Origin: Pseudomonadota bacterium
GTDB taxonomy: Bacteria; Pseudomonadota; Alphaproteobacteria; Rhizobiales; Beijerinckiaceae
Direction of reading: 5' to 3'
Length of the DNA: 64,000 nucleotides
NCBI GenBank assembly: GCA_020161575.1
Contig: JAIUNR010000002.1
Coordinates: 1 to 64,000, forward strand
This document shows positions 18,065 to 27,580 of this stretch, piece after piece. Position 1 is the first letter of the stretch. Every line of letters begins with the position of its first letter. The notes under the pieces are model-generated. The model was given only the letters and a program-made list of their open reading frames with translations, was not told where the DNA came from and ran no database searches. The translations under genes and the position numbers were made by a program.

Positions 18065-18970
18065 TTGCCCGCCATTGATCAGCGTTTTGCTGTGCGCGCT
18101 CGCCTTTATCGCATCATGGAACGGATTCTTCTTAAATACGACCCTGTTGACGCCTTTCTGCGCGACCTCAAGGGCAAGCGGGTAACTTACGTGCCGAACC
18201 CCGGCAATGCCGGCGACAGCCTCATCGCGAGCGGGACCTATCAAGCCTTGCGTCGCGCGGGCGTTCCCTTCGATTATGCCGCCGTGGAAGCGCCTTTCGA
18301 GCACGAGATCGTCATCGTGGGCGGCGGAGGCAATCTCGTTCCGCTCTACGCTGAGGCCCGGCGCGCGGTCGAGCGTGGTCTTGAACTGGGTCGAAGGATC
18401 GTGATCCTTCCCCATACGGTGCGCGGGAACGAGGATCTGCTGGCCAGGCTCGACCCATCCGTGACGATTTTCTGCCGGGATCCGCTTTCCTACGACCATG
18501 TCACGCGCCATTCCGAGGCGCGCGCCTACCTCGCCCATGACATGGCTTTCCATCTCGATGTCGAGGAATTCGACCATCGCTGTGCCGCCTACACAGAGAT
18601 GCCGGCAGTCTTCAACAAAATCCTGGAGCGGAACCCGTCACTTGCTGAAATGATGACGCGACGGATCGGCGTGTTCATGCGCGGCGACGGCGAGAGCCGC
18701 CAGGGACTGACTTCCTCTTTCAATGCCGATATCTCCGTCCTGTTCGAATTCGGCGTCGCGCCGGACAATGCCGAAAAATCGGCCTGGGGGCTCTTTCGCG
18801 CCGTCCGGGGGGTCGAGGCGTTGACCACCGATCGCCTTCATGTTGGCATCAGCAGCACGCTGCTCAAGCGTTCCTGCCTTTTGCACGACAATTCCTATGG
18901 CAAGAATGCGGGAATCTATCACCATTCCATCCGCCGCACTGGTGCAGCGGTGAAGCTTGTTACCGCCTGA
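18065..18970 (+). CDS. Polysaccharide pyruvyl transferase family protein
   Basis: The 301-residue protein resembles the CsaB/PssK family, enzymes that transfer pyruvate ketals from phosphoenolpyruvate to sugars of exopolysaccharides or cell-wall polymers. Typical features are PNPGNAGDSLIASGTYQALRR, the glycine-rich VGGGGNLVPLY, RIVILPHTV, FCRDPLSYDHV, the DRLHVGI motif near residue 258 and a terminal NSYGKN. The longest frame starts with TTG at 18065, directly after the TGA of the preceding gene and behind GGTAGG. An ATG at 18116 has no visible ribosome site, so the coupled TTG is preferred. The product would give the glycan negative charge. Confidence 0.88.
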   Translation: MPAIDQRFAVRARLYRIMERILLKYDPVDAFLRDLKGKRVTYVPNPGNAGDSLIASGTYQALRRAGVPFDYAAVEAPFEHEIVIVGGGGNLVPLYAEARRAVERGLELGRRIVILPHTVRGNEDLLARLDPSVTIFCRDPLSYDHVTRHSEARAYLAHDMAFHLDVEEFDHRCAAYTEMPAVFNKILERNPSLAEMMTRRIGVFMRGDGESRQGLTSSFNADISVLFEFGVAPDNAEKSAWGLFRAVRGVEALTTDRLHVGISSTLLKRSCLLHDNSYGKNAGIYHHSIRRTGAAVKLVTA

Positions 18971-19303
18971 TCTGGCCTGCTGAAACCATCGATCTCCAAC
19001 CGGAGCGAGCATCCGGTAATGCTGCCGCGCTCCACCGGCAAGTCATGCCAAATTGGGGAAGCGGAGGCGATACTGCCGTCGCGGCTTCACCCCTTCGCCG
19101 CAAAGCTTACCATGAATTGCGAAAACGCCGGCCCAAGCTGGCAGGGCAAGGGTATTTGCGTTAGAGCGCTGCAAGTGAATTGCACTTCGTCTCAGCCGTA
19201 TTTTCTTCTACTGGTGTCATCCTTTTTCGGGCGAGCCGGAATCCGTCCGTCCGGAAATCCGCAGGATGCGGGTGCTGGCGCCACGAACAGGAGTTGAACG
19301 CCT
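18971..19303. other. Intergenic region before the 815-aa glycosyltransferase
   Basis: This 333-bp stretch has an open frame of about 90 codons, but its composition is unlike its neighbours and it has no ribosome site. The inverted repeat AAGTG-N5-CACTT lies at 19173-19187. It probably contains the promoter for the gene at 19304. Nothing else is recognised. Confidence 0.4.
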
Positions 19304-21751
19304 ATGATTTCCGGCCACGTGGACTGGCTCGAACAGTCTGGAATTGGCGGTTGGGTGTGGGACACCGAAGCGCCGGAGAAGCGGTTCGATCTTGAAATTC
19401 TCGACGGAGACGATGTCATCGCGCAGGTCACGGCAGATAATCTGCGCGCTGATCTGGCGCAGGCCGGCGTGGGCGATGGCCGTTACGGCTTCTCGCTCGC
19501 CTTTCCACCCGATCTCCTCCCGCGGACCGCCCATCGCATCTCAGTCATTATCGCCGGAAGCCAGCAGCATCTGCGCAATTCGCCCCAAATTCTCTACACG
19601 GCGCATGGGGGAAAGTTCGAAAGCTTCTCGGATTGGTTCAGCCGAAGAATCGATGATATCGCCAAGGCGGCGATCGAGCCTTCCGAGCTTGCGCCTTATT
19701 TTGCGCTCTGCACCAATGCACTCTCGAAACTGCTCGACACTGAACACCGGCTGCTCGAACAACGGCTGATCGGGGGGGACGGAAATGGCGCGCAGAGGAA
19801 CATGCCTGCCCGCCTCAAATTCGTGCTCGAACGTGCAATGGAGCGATTCCGCCCCCTTCAGGTGCCACGCTTCAGGGCACCCGGGCTCTCCATCATCATC
19901 GCCGCCGAAGCCGGATTGACCGAGACCTACGGGCTCCTGCACTCGCTCCTTCAATCCGAGGGCATGACGGATTATGAAATCATTCTCGTCGACGGGGCGG
20001 GTGGAACCGATCTTGTCGTCCTGCCTTTCCTGATCAAGGGAGGCGGCATCCGGATCGTCCGGACAGCAAGCCGGGTTTCGGATTTCGAGGCTTTCGCTCA
20101 GGCCGTTCCGATGGCGCAAGGCGAAGACCTGATTTTCCTCGGTGGTGCCTTGGGTGTTGCCACGCCTACGATCAAAGCCCTGCGCGAAACCCTGCACCTT
20201 ACCGAAGGAAACGCGATTGTCGGCGCTCGCCTCGTCACTTCGGACGGACGGATCGTCGAAGCCGGCTCCCGGCTTGAAGCGCTCGGGGTTCGGATGCCGC
20301 TCGGCCGTTACGATGGCAAGGAGGTCCCCCGGCATCGCGTCTTGAAGGACACCGCCGACGTTTCTCCTCGCGCCTTTGCGATCAAGCGGAAATTGCTCAA
20401 CGCCATGGGAGGCTTCGACGGCATGCGGGCAATGGGCCCTTTGGGCATGACCGATCTTTGCCTCCGTCTCGCCGAAGCCGGGCACCGCGTTCTCATCCAG
20501 GGCTGCGCCGACATCGTTGTAGGCGAGAAAAGCGAAACAGCTCCGGCGGAAGGGCTCGAGCGTATGCATTTCGTTCGCCGCTGGCGCCACAGGTTGCCCG
20601 CGGCGTCAGGACTGACGCCGCGCCCTCAGCCGCGACGTGCCCTCGTCATTGACGAGATCTGGCCAGATCCTTCGCGTGACGCCGCTTCCGTTGCGATCGT
20701 CAGCCACTGCGAAAGCCTGATGCGCCTCGGCTATCAGGTGGAGTTCGTCGCCCTGCGCGCTGGCGGGGAGCTGGAAGGCTACCCGCTTTTCCTGCGCGGG
20801 ATCATCCCTGTCCTCGGGCAGGAAAATGTGAAGGATCTCCTCGCTTCCCGCGAGGATCAGTTCGAGCTTGTCTACCTGCACCGCTTCGGCGCCGCCAAGG
20901 ATGTCCAGGCTGCGTTACGCGCCAGCCAGCCCCGCGCGCGCATTGTCTTCAATATCGCGGATCTTCATTTCCTGCGCCTGCAGAGGCAGGGCCGCATCGA
21001 GAAGAGCAAGGAAATCGAGGCGCAGGCGAAAGCCGTGGAGGAAACGGAAAAGGCCTGCATGGTCGCGGCGGATGCCATCATCACGCATTCAAGCGAGGAG
21101 CAGATGCGCATCCGGCGCATGTTGCCAGGCAAGACAGTATGCCGTGTTCTCTGGCATCAGCCGGTCGCATCCCGGCCGGTCGCGCCATGGGAAACGCGGC
21201 AGGATTGTCTTTTTCTTGGCTCCTATCGGCATGCCCCAAACATCGATGCCGTCACCTATTTTTGCAATGCGTTATGGCCGCAAATTCGGTCCGGGCTCCC
21301 GGATGCGCGCTTCGAAGTTGCGGGCGCATATATCGAGAATGCCGGGTTCGGCGCGCTGGATACCTCTGTGCTTCTGCGGGGCTTCGTGAGCGAAACCGCA
21401 AGCTATCTCGCGCAGAAAAGGCTCATGGTTGCACCGCTCCGGTTCGGCGCGGGCGTGAAGGGCAAGATCTTGCTCGCGCTCTCGCAAGGCCTGCCCTGCA
21501 TCATGACCAAGACCGGCGCCGAGGGGATGGATCTTCCTCCGGCGCTCGCGAAAATGCTCGTGGCGGAAGACGGTAGGGATTTCATCGCCAAAACGATCCA
21601 GCTCTATAGAGAGCGCCCCCTTTGGGAGGAGGCGTCGGAACTTGGCATGGCATTTGCGGTTGACATGCTTTCTCGTGACGCGATCGACCGGCAAATCGCC
21701 ACGGCGCTCGCGCCTTCTTCAGCAGGCGAAGTGGGGATCGGGAAGGTTTAA
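19304..21751 (+). CDS. Large multidomain glycosyltransferase (GT2-like plus GT4)
   Basis: The 815-residue protein joins three parts. Residues 1-105 form a small beta domain with [18 protein letters not shown], a module seen at the N-terminus of big polysaccharide glycosyltransferases and possibly glycan-binding. Residues about 195-420 look like a GT2 domain ([42 protein letters not shown]-like end), but the usual DxD region reads [10 protein letters not shown], so this half may be inactive. Residues about 445-800 form a GT4 domain with [28 protein letters not shown] and [28 protein letters not shown] precedes the start. The gene ends convergently with rmlA, the stop codons overlapping. Confidence 0.85.
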   Translation: MISGHVDWLEQSGIGGWVWDTEAPEKRFDLEILDGDDVIAQVTADNLRADLAQAGVGDGRYGFSLAFPPDLLPRTAHRISVIIAGSQQHLRNSPQILYTAHGGKFESFSDWFSRRIDDIAKAAIEPSELAPYFALCTNALSKLLDTEHRLLEQRLIGGDGNGAQRNMPARLKFVLERAMERFRPLQVPRFRAPGLSIIIAAEAGLTETYGLLHSLLQSEGMTDYEIILVDGAGGTDLVVLPFLIKGGGIRIVRTASRVSDFEAFAQAVPMAQGEDLIFLGGALGVATPTIKALRETLHLTEGNAIVGARLVTSDGRIVEAGSRLEALGVRMPLGRYDGKEVPRHRVLKDTADVSPRAFAIKRKLLNAMGGFDGMRAMGPLGMTDLCLRLAEAGHRVLIQGCADIVVGEKSETAPAEGLERMHFVRRWRHRLPAASGLTPRPQPRRALVIDEIWPDPSRDAASVAIVSHCESLMRLGYQVEFVALRAGGELEGYPLFLRGIIPVLGQENVKDLLASREDQFELVYLHRFGAAKDVQAALRASQPRARIVFNIADLHFLRLQRQGRIEKSKEIEAQAKAVEETEKACMVAADAIITHSSEEQMRIRRMLPGKTVCRVLWHQPVASRPVAPWETRQDCLFLGSYRHAPNIDAVTYFCNALWPQIRSGLPDARFEVAGAYIENAGFGALDTSVLLRGFVSETASYLAQKRLMVAPLRFGAGVKGKILLALSQGLPCIMTKTGAEGMDLPPALAKMLVAEDGRDFIAKTIQLYRERPLWEEASELGMAFAVDMLSRDAIDRQIATALAPSSAGEVGIGKV

Positions 21752-22638
21752 TTCACATCGCCGGCGAGGACGGCGTTGAGATATTGCCCGTAAGTGCTCT
21801 TGCCGAGTTCAGCGGCGAGCGAGGCCATCTGCTCGCGGGAGATGAAGCCGCCTTGCAGCGCGATCTCTTCGGGACAGCATATCCGCACGCCCTGCCGCTT
21901 TTCGAGCGCACGCACGAAATTCGTGGCATCTGCGAGGGAATCCGGTGTTCCGGTATCGAGCCAGGCGAAACCGCGCCCCATCTTCTCGACATGGAGATTA
22001 CCCGAGGCGAGATACACCTTGTTGAGATCGGTGATTTCGAGTTCGCCACGCGCCGAGGGTTTGATGTCGCGGGCGATATCGACAACGGATTCATCGTAGA
22101 AATAAAGGCCGGTCACCGCCCAACTTGATTTCGGCGCTTTCGGCTTTTCCTCAAGGTCGACGGCACGACCGACCGCATCGAAGGTCACGACACCGTAACG
22201 CTCGGGATCGGCGACGTGATAACCGAAAACCGTGGCGCCCTTGGGGCGGGCATCGGCGGCCTGCAACAGATCGGTCAGGGCATGGCCGTGGAAGATGTTG
22301 TCGCCCAGAACCAGCGCGCTCGGATGTCCTTTGACGAAATCCGCGCCGATGATGAAAGCCTGCGCCAGCCCGTCCGGGCTCGGCTGCTCGGCATAGGTGA
22401 AATTCACGCCCCATTTCTTGCCGGAGCCGAGCAGACGCTCGAAATGCGGCAGATCATGCGGCGTGGAGATGATCAGGATATCACGAATCCCGGCGAGCAT
22501 GAGCACCGAAAGCGGATAATAGATCATCGGCTTGTCGTAGACAGGCAGAAGCTGCTTCGACAGAGCCAATGTCATCGGATGCAGGCGCGTGCCACTGCCA
22601 CCCGCCAGAATGATTCCCTTGCGCTTGGTCGCTTGCAT
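21748..22638 (-). CDS. rmlA: Glucose-1-phosphate thymidylyltransferase
   Basis: RmlA makes dTDP-glucose from dTTP and glucose-1-phosphate, the first step of dTDP-L-rhamnose synthesis in the cytoplasm. The 296-residue length is usual. Visible motifs are the nucleotide loop [55 protein letters not shown] (with the metal-binding Asp) and [21 protein letters not shown]. It is the last gene of rmlC-rmlB-rmlD-rmlA, 5 bases after rmlD. The operon supplies rhamnose donor to the nearby glycosyltransferases. Confidence 0.97.
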   Translation of the reverse strand: MQATKRKGIILAGGSGTRLHPMTLALSKQLLPVYDKPMIYYPLSVLMLAGIRDILIISTPHDLPHFERLLGSGKKWGVNFTYAEQPSPDGLAQAFIIGADFVKGHPSALVLGDNIFHGHALTDLLQAADARPKGATVFGYHVADPERYGVVTFDAVGRAVDLEEKPKAPKSSWAVTGLYFYDESVVDIARDIKPSARGELEITDLNKVYLASGNLHVEKMGRGFAWLDTGTPDSLADATNFVRALEKRQGVRICCPEEIALQGGFISREQMASLAAELGKSTYGQYLNAVLAGDVN

Positions 22639-22643
22639 GCCCG

Positions 22644-23546
22644 TTACTCCGGTGAGTGGTCAGTATGGGTGAAAATCGCCTCGATGCATCGGGCAAGTCC
22701 GTCATGCCAGTGCGGCATGGCGTAGCCGTAGATCTCGCGGAAGCGCGAGCAATCGAGACGGGAATTTGCGGGTCGCCGGGCGGGCGTGGGGTATTCCGCG
22801 GCGGTAATCGGCACGACATGAACAGGGCGGCGCCCGTAGAGAATTGCCTGCTGGAAGATCGCCGCGGCGAAGCCCGCCCAGCTCGTATCGCCCGCGCCCG
22901 CCACATGGAATACGCCGAAACGGGCATCGCCGACCGGAGCATCCTTGATCTGATGGGCAGCGACCAGCACGGCCTGCGCAATGTCGTCGGCATGGCTGGG
23001 ACAGCCAAGCTGATCGGAAACCACGGACAACACCTCGCGCGTTTCGCCCAGACGCAGCATGGTGCGGACGAAATTACGCCCTTCCGCCGAATAGACCCAG
23101 GCCGTGCGCAGGATCACGTGGCGAGGGTTAGCGGCGGCCACGGCGATTTCCCCCGCAAGCTTGCTGCGCCCGTATGCACCTGCCGGGCCGGTCGGATCGC
23201 TCTCGCGATACGGGCTGGTCTTGGTGCCGTCGAAGACAAAATCGGTCGAAAGATGGATGATCGGCAGGCCGAGCGCCGCGCAAGCGCCAGCCAGGGCGCG
23301 CGGCCCCTCGGCGTTGATCGCCATGGCCAGTTCCGGCTCGCTCTCCGCCTGATCCACCGCCGTATGGGCCGCGGCGCTCACGACGATATCAGGCGCAAGC
23401 TTTGCCAGATGCGCCTCGACACCAACCGGATGCGCGAGGTCGAATTCCGGTCGTGCGAGGGTAACGAAATCAACTCCCTCACGATGCGCGATGCGTCGCA
23501 GGGCGGAAACAACCTGCCCTTGGGCCCCGGTGACGCAGATGCGCAT
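22644..23546 (-). CDS. rmlD: dTDP-4-dehydrorhamnose reductase
   Basis: RmlD catalyses the NADPH-dependent final reduction to dTDP-L-rhamnose. The start at 23546 gives [16 protein letters not shown], the proper nucleotide-binding N-terminus, although the frame is open 27 codons further upstream. That region overlaps rmlB and lacks a start signal. Other features are [19 protein letters not shown] and the YGRSK catalytic motif of the short-chain dehydrogenase family, then RTAWVYS. The gene begins 2 bases after the rmlB stop. Confidence 0.96.
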   Translation of the reverse strand: MRICVTGAQGQVVSALRRIAHREGVDFVTLARPEFDLAHPVGVEAHLAKLAPDIVVSAAAHTAVDQAESEPELAMAINAEGPRALAGACAALGLPIIHLSTDFVFDGTKTSPYRESDPTGPAGAYGRSKLAGEIAVAAANPRHVILRTAWVYSAEGRNFVRTMLRLGETREVLSVVSDQLGCPSHADDIAQAVLVAAHQIKDAPVGDARFGVFHVAGAGDTSWAGFAAAIFQQAILYGRRPVHVVPITAAEYPTPARRPANSRLDCSRFREIYGYAMPHWHDGLARCIEAIFTHTDHSPE

Positions 23547-23548
23547 GA

Positions 23549-24613
23549 TCAGCCGACCTTCCGCTCGGAGACCAGGCCCAGCCGTTCGCCGGAATAGACT
23601 TTGTCGCGCAGCGGACGCCACCACCATTCGTTGTCGAGATACCAGGCTACGGTCTTTTCGATTCCCGTCTCGAACGTTTCCTCGGCCTTCCAGCCCAGTT
23701 CGTGGATGATCTTGGTCGCGTCGATCGCGTAACGGGCATCGTGTCCGGGCCTGTCAGCGACCATGGTGATCAGCTCGGCATGGGGATGGGCCTTGGGCCG
23801 CAGCCGGTCGAGCACCTCACAGATTCGGCGGACGACATCGATGTTCCGGCGCTCGTTGGAGCCCCCGATATTGTATTTCTCACCCGGCCGCCCCCGCGTC
23901 AGCGCCAGGAACAATGCCCTGGCATGATCGTCGACATAGAGCCAATCGCGCACATTCTGTCCGCTGCCGTAAACGGGCAACGGCTTGCCGTGCAGCGCAT
24001 TGAGGATCACGAGAGGGATCAGCTTTTCGGGGAAATGGTAGGGGCCGTAATTGTTCGAGCAATTCGAGATCACCACCGGCAGCCCGTAGGTGCGGTGCCA
24101 AGCGCTTGCAAGATGATCCGCCGCCGCCTTGGAGGCCGAATAGGGCGAAGAGGGATCATAAGGCGTGGTCTCAAGGAAGGCGCCCTCCTCCCCCAGTGAT
24201 CCGTAAACCTCATCGGTGGAGACATGCAGGAAGCGGAAAGCGTCGCGCGCACCGGCCGGCAGCCCCGTCCAATATTCGCGTGCCGCTTCGAGCAGCGCGA
24301 ATGTCCCGTTGATGTTGGTCTCGATGAAGTCACGCGCGCCGGTGATGGATCGGTCGACATGGCTTTCAGCCGCCAGATGCATGACGCCGTCCGGCTTGAA
24401 CTCCGTGAACAGCGCACGCATCGCGGGATAATCGCAGATATCCGCCTGAACATGCCGATAGCTGGGCTTGTCCTCGATCAGCCGCAATGAAGCAAGGTTG
24501 CCCGCATAGGTCAGCTTGTCGACATTGAGCACCTCATGGCCGAGATCGCCCACAAGGTGGCGGCACAGCGCCGATCCGATGAAGCCGGCGCCGCCGGTGA
24601 CGAGAAGACGCAT
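23549..24613 (-). CDS. rmlB: dTDP-glucose 4,6-dehydratase
   Basis: RmlB converts dTDP-glucose to dTDP-4-keto-6-deoxyglucose with a bound NAD+. The 354-residue protein starts [20 protein letters not shown]. It contains [11 protein letters not shown], the catalytic [13 protein letters not shown] and [11 protein letters not shown] motifs, [16 protein letters not shown] and the substrate-binding [10 protein letters not shown]. It lies between rmlC (8 bases upstream) and rmlD in the rhamnose operon. Confidence 0.97.
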   Translation of the reverse strand: MRLLVTGGAGFIGSALCRHLVGDLGHEVLNVDKLTYAGNLASLRLIEDKPSYRHVQADICDYPAMRALFTEFKPDGVMHLAAESHVDRSITGARDFIETNINGTFALLEAAREYWTGLPAGARDAFRFLHVSTDEVYGSLGEEGAFLETTPYDPSSPYSASKAAADHLASAWHRTYGLPVVISNCSNNYGPYHFPEKLIPLVILNALHGKPLPVYGSGQNVRDWLYVDDHARALFLALTRGRPGEKYNIGGSNERRNIDVVRRICEVLDRLRPKAHPHAELITMVADRPGHDARYAIDATKIIHELGWKAEETFETGIEKTVAWYLDNEWWWRPLRDKVYSGERLGLVSERKVG

Positions 24614-24621
24614 GGTTTACC

Positions 24622-25182
24622 TCACTCGGCTTGGAAGATAGGCGGCAGGTCGCGCAGATGGGGCGCGGCGCGATCCTTCGGCGACAGGATCAGTTGCTCG
24701 GGCGGGAAAGGCCATTCGATCGCGAGATCGGGGTCATCATGAGCCACGGCGCCGTCATGTTCCGGGCTGTAAGGATTGGTGACCTTGTAGAGGAATTCCA
24801 CATTCTCGGTCAGCGTGCAGAAACCATGCAGGAAGCCAGGCGGAATCCAGAGCTGCCGCCAGTTCTCGGCTGAAAGTTCCACACTGACATGTTGGCCATA
24901 GGTCGGCGATCCGTGGCGGATATCGACCGCGACATCAAGCACGGCACCGCGCGTCACGCGGACGAGCTTGCCCTGCGCCATCGGCGGCGCCTGATAGTGA
25001 AGGCCGCGCAGGACCCCCTTCTCGCGCGAGAACGAGTGGTTATCCTGCACAAAACCCTGCTTCCCGGCCGCCGCCTCGAAGAGGTCCTGCCGGAAAACCT
25101 CTGAAAAGAAACCGCGATCATCCCCGAAACGTTTTGGCGTAAGCAGGAGGAGGCCTTCGATCGGGAATGAAGAGATATTCAA
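24622..25182 (-). CDS. rmlC: dTDP-4-dehydrorhamnose 3,5-epimerase
   Basis: RmlC epimerises the keto sugar at C3 and C5. The cupin-fold features are KRFGDDRGFFSEVF, QDNHSFSREKGVLRGLHYQ (catalytic His), VDIRHGSPTYG, IPPGFLHGF and VEFLYKVTNPYSPEHDGAV. The frame is open to 25392, but the first 70 residues do not match the family. The TTG at 25182, 6 bases after CGAGG, gives a normal 186-residue protein and is chosen as the start. A TTG start may lower its yield. The gene follows the two spike-like genes by about 90 bases and may share their transcript. Confidence 0.93.
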   Translation of the reverse strand: MNISSFPIEGLLLLTPKRFGDDRGFFSEVFRQDLFEAAAGKQGFVQDNHSFSREKGVLRGLHYQAPPMAQGKLVRVTRGAVLDVAVDIRHGSPTYGQHVSVELSAENWRQLWIPPGFLHGFCTLTENVEFLYKVTNPYSPEHDGAVAHDDPDLAIEWPFPPEQLILSPKDRAAPHLRDLPPIFQAE

Positions 25183-25273
25183 GCAAACCTCGAAAAAACA
25201 CCTAGCATCAACAGACCGGGCTTTTACCGAGACTCCCGCTACGAAACAATCCTGACGACGCCAAAACCTCATT

Positions 25274-25843
25274 TCACGAGATGCGGAACAATGTCGGCGC
25301 GAAAACGCGATAGCGAAGATTGATGCTCTGGCCGGCAGTGACCGAAAGATAGAAGAAGGCGCGGCAATAGGCCGTACTTGCAGGTGCGACACTATCCGCA
25401 GGCGCGATTTCCGACCCGGACAGTGATCCTCCCATCACAGCTATTGCACCAGCGCTCAGAAAAGCCTGTGAGGCATCTGACCAGTGAATCCGCCATTCCA
25501 TCTGGGAGGGAGACGGCGTCCCCACGGCCTCGGAGAACACGCGGTGGCGCCACACCTGCCCGGGCGCAGCGGGCGCGAGCAGGCTGGCCGGACGGACATA
25601 GACGGCCCCGCCCGCCGAAGTCGTCCCGGCAAACTGGAACTCGATAGCGGTGCCGCCACGATACGGCGTTCGCGAGAGAACGGAAAACACAACGCCCGCA
25701 ACGCTGACGGCAAACCAATCGTTCGGAAGTCCGCTTGTGCCGCCGGCCCCCGCGCCGGACCAGTTGGAGATCACGTTTCCCGATGACGGCACGAAAGCAA
25801 CCGGGGCACCCCGGCGCGGCTTTGCAAACCCGATCGTAAGCAT
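25274..25843 (-). CDS. Small virion-fibre-like protein, partner of the spike-base-like gene
   Basis: The 189-residue protein is rich in Ser, Gly, Ala and aromatic residues with alternating beta-strand patterns, no signal peptide and no membrane segment. Motifs include NVISNWSGAGAGGTSGLPNDW, FAGTTSAGGAVYVRPASL and INLRYRVFAPTLFRIS. The N-terminal part resembles carbohydrate-binding or fibre modules by composition only. It starts 3 bases after the stop of a gene resembling the Rhodobacter GTA head-spike base. By position it could be the fibre partner, since Rhodobacter encodes a base and fibre pair, but I cannot confirm homology. It could instead be a surface or glycan-associated protein of the rhamnose/secretion operon. 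Confidence 0.5.
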   Translation of the reverse strand: MLTIGFAKPRRGAPVAFVPSSGNVISNWSGAGAGGTSGLPNDWFAVSVAGVVFSVLSRTPYRGGTAIEFQFAGTTSAGGAVYVRPASLLAPAAPGQVWRHRVFSEAVGTPSPSQMEWRIHWSDASQAFLSAGAIAVMGGSLSGSEIAPADSVAPASTAYCRAFFYLSVTAGQSINLRYRVFAPTLFRIS

Positions 25844-25846
25844 GGA

Positions 25847-26164
25847 TCAAACCGTAAAGGCATGGATTTCGATCCCGGCACTCGTGCCGGTCGCCCATAC
25901 CCGCCGGACGCAGAGCGGTTCGTAATGGACACCGCTCGGAAAGCTCAGCGTCACCGTATTGGCGTCATCGGCAGCATGGAGCGGCGTGACGCGAAGCGTG
26001 GCGCTGGCTGTGGCGGCAGGAACAAAGATGCGAAGCGCCTTGGCATAGGCGGCAAGGTTAGCCCCGTCGGCGGGTGTCACCGGCACTGCGTCGAAAGCCA
26101 CCGCCTCAGGGCTGCGGGCATAGCCCTGAAACGGATCGGCAGCGGGATTATAGGTGTTGGGCAT
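25847..26164 (-). CDS. Spike-base-like protein (RCAP_Rcc01079-like)
   Basis: The 105-residue protein starts MPNTYNPAADPFQGYARSP behind a very strong ribosome site (AAGGAGGT). The frame is open further upstream, but this start is clear. The pattern PVTPADGANLAAYAKALRIFVPAA, then LRVTPL, TVTLSFPSGVHYEPLCVRRVWATGTSAGI, closely follows the spike base protein family named after Rhodobacter Rcc01079, part of the gene-transfer-agent head spike that binds capsule. Assignment is by recalled family pattern. No other phage or GTA gene is nearby. Instead it lies between a type I secretion adaptor gene and rmlC, and is coupled to the 189-residue gene. It may have been co-opted for a surface structure. Confidence 0.6.
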   Translation of the reverse strand: MPNTYNPAADPFQGYARSPEAVAFDAVPVTPADGANLAAYAKALRIFVPAATASATLRVTPLHAADDANTVTLSFPSGVHYEPLCVRRVWATGTSAGIEIHAFTV

Positions 26165-26248
26165 GATCGACCTCCTTGGCATGAGAGACCGGACTCTAAC
26201 GCTGCGCCGGAGGGCGGGGATTACATTCGCGCGCAACGCGCCTCGTGC

Positions 26249-27580
26249 TCAGCGCTCGCGCATGGATCTAGCCAGCCTATCCGTGATGGGCTGGAGGAGA
26301 TAGGTCGCGACATTGCGCTCGCCGGTGGTGATGATGACCTCGACGGGCAGGCCCGCAACCAGCTTGCCACGGATTTCGTCCGGGATCGTGGCCTTGTCGA
26401 CGACCAGCTCCGCCGCGAAATAGCTCTCGCGCGTCATCTCTTCGGTGATGCGATCGCGCGATAACGAGCGGATCGCGCCGAAGACGGCGCCCTGTCCCCA
26501 GTAATGGAGACTCGAGAATTTAAGTTCTGCGCGGGCACCAACCGCAACCCGGTCGATATCGGCCGGCGATATCTTGGCGCGGATCACGAGATCGTCGCCA
26601 AGCGGTGCGATATCCATGATCTGCTCACCTGGCCGGATGACGCCACCAACCGTGAAAACGCGCATCTGCTGAACAGTTCCCGAGATAGGCGCCCGGATTT
26701 CGGCGCGCCGCTGCAGATCAGCGGTGAGAAGAAGCTGCTGGCGTTGGTCGCTCAGAAGCTTGCGGACCTCGACAAGTGCGATCGAAGCTTCCTGCCGATA
26801 ATCCTGCTGGACCTGCTGACGCTTCAGTTCAAGCTCTGTCAGACGCTCCTTAAGCTTGGTGATGACGATATCGCCATTGGCGACAACCCCTTGAAGCCGC
26901 AAGCGCTCGCGTTCGAGCGGCGCCATGCGCGTGGTGGGAACCAGCCGACGTTTGTAGAGCGGTTCGAGATCGTCGTATTCAGCCTGAACCTGATTGAGCG
27001 TCGCCTGCGCCGTCTGGATGTCGTTCTGGCTCTGCTGGATCTCCTTGCGGATCTGCTCGATCTGGCTGTCGGCGATACCGAGATTGCGCGTAAGCGCCGT
27101 GCGACGACTCTCGAAAAGACGCTTCTGGTCGGCAATCACCGGCGCGACCGCCTGCTCGCTGGCGCGCGTCAGCACTTCCTGAGGCCAAGTGATCTCGGCC
27201 GCGCCGTTGAATTCCGCCATGAGGCGCGCTTCCTGCGCGAGGGAAATCGCGAACTGGTTCTTGAAAAGGTCGTTCTGGGTGTCGAAACGGGTCGGGTCCA
27301 GCCGGATCAGGACATCGTTGGCTTTCACCAACGCGCCGTCACGCACAAGGATTTCCTGAACGATACCACCCTCGAGATGCTGGATCGTCTTGCGGCTGCT
27401 CTCCGAGGAGACGACGCCCGGCGCGATGGCGGCGCTGTCAAGACGAGTCAGGAGCGCCCACAGCACGAAAGCGCCGAGCGCGCCGAAAACAACATAATAG
27501 CCGCGGCGCGACATGGCCTGCCAATCGGCGGATGGCTTGGGCGCAGTCATCTCGGGAAGAGGCGGCAGGGGGGCGTTCAT
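26249..27580 (-). CDS. HlyD/PrsE-type type I secretion adaptor (second system)
   Basis: The 443-residue membrane fusion protein has a cytoplasmic N-terminus rich in Pro, one transmembrane helix (about 27-47: YYVVFGALGAFVLWALLTRL) and the lipoyl motif SSRKTIQHLEGGIVQEILVRDG. Coiled-coil hairpins follow over about 100-280. The second lipoyl part has RAPISGTVQQMRVFTVGGVI, and the family-typical end is GLPVEVIITTGERNVATYLLQPI. It overlaps the exporter gene by 4 bases. The system resembles PrsDE of rhizobia, which export RTX-like glycanases and adhesins. The RTX proteins encoded at 35-39 kb are candidate substrates. Confidence 0.92.
   Translation of the reverse strand: MNAPLPPLPEMTAPKPSADWQAMSRRGYYVVFGALGAFVLWALLTRLDSAAIAPGVVSSESSRKTIQHLEGGIVQEILVRDGALVKANDVLIRLDPTRFDTQNDLFKNQFAISLAQEARLMAEFNGAAEITWPQEVLTRASEQAVAPVIADQKRLFESRRTALTRNLGIADSQIEQIRKEIQQSQNDIQTAQATLNQVQAEYDDLEPLYKRRLVPTTRMAPLERERLRLQGVVANGDIVITKLKERLTELELKRQQVQQDYRQEASIALVEVRKLLSDQRQQLLLTADLQRRAEIRAPISGTVQQMRVFTVGGVIRPGEQIMDIAPLGDDLVIRAKISPADIDRVAVGARAELKFSSLHYWGQGAVFGAIRSLSRDRITEEMTRESYFAAELVVDKATIPDEIRGKLVAGLPVEVIITTGERNVATYLLQPITDRLARSMRER

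Noticed and set aside
19019-19297. Small ORF of about 92 codons in the intergenic region
   Set aside because: No ribosome site, poor codon bias and no recognisable motif; it sits in a likely promoter region.
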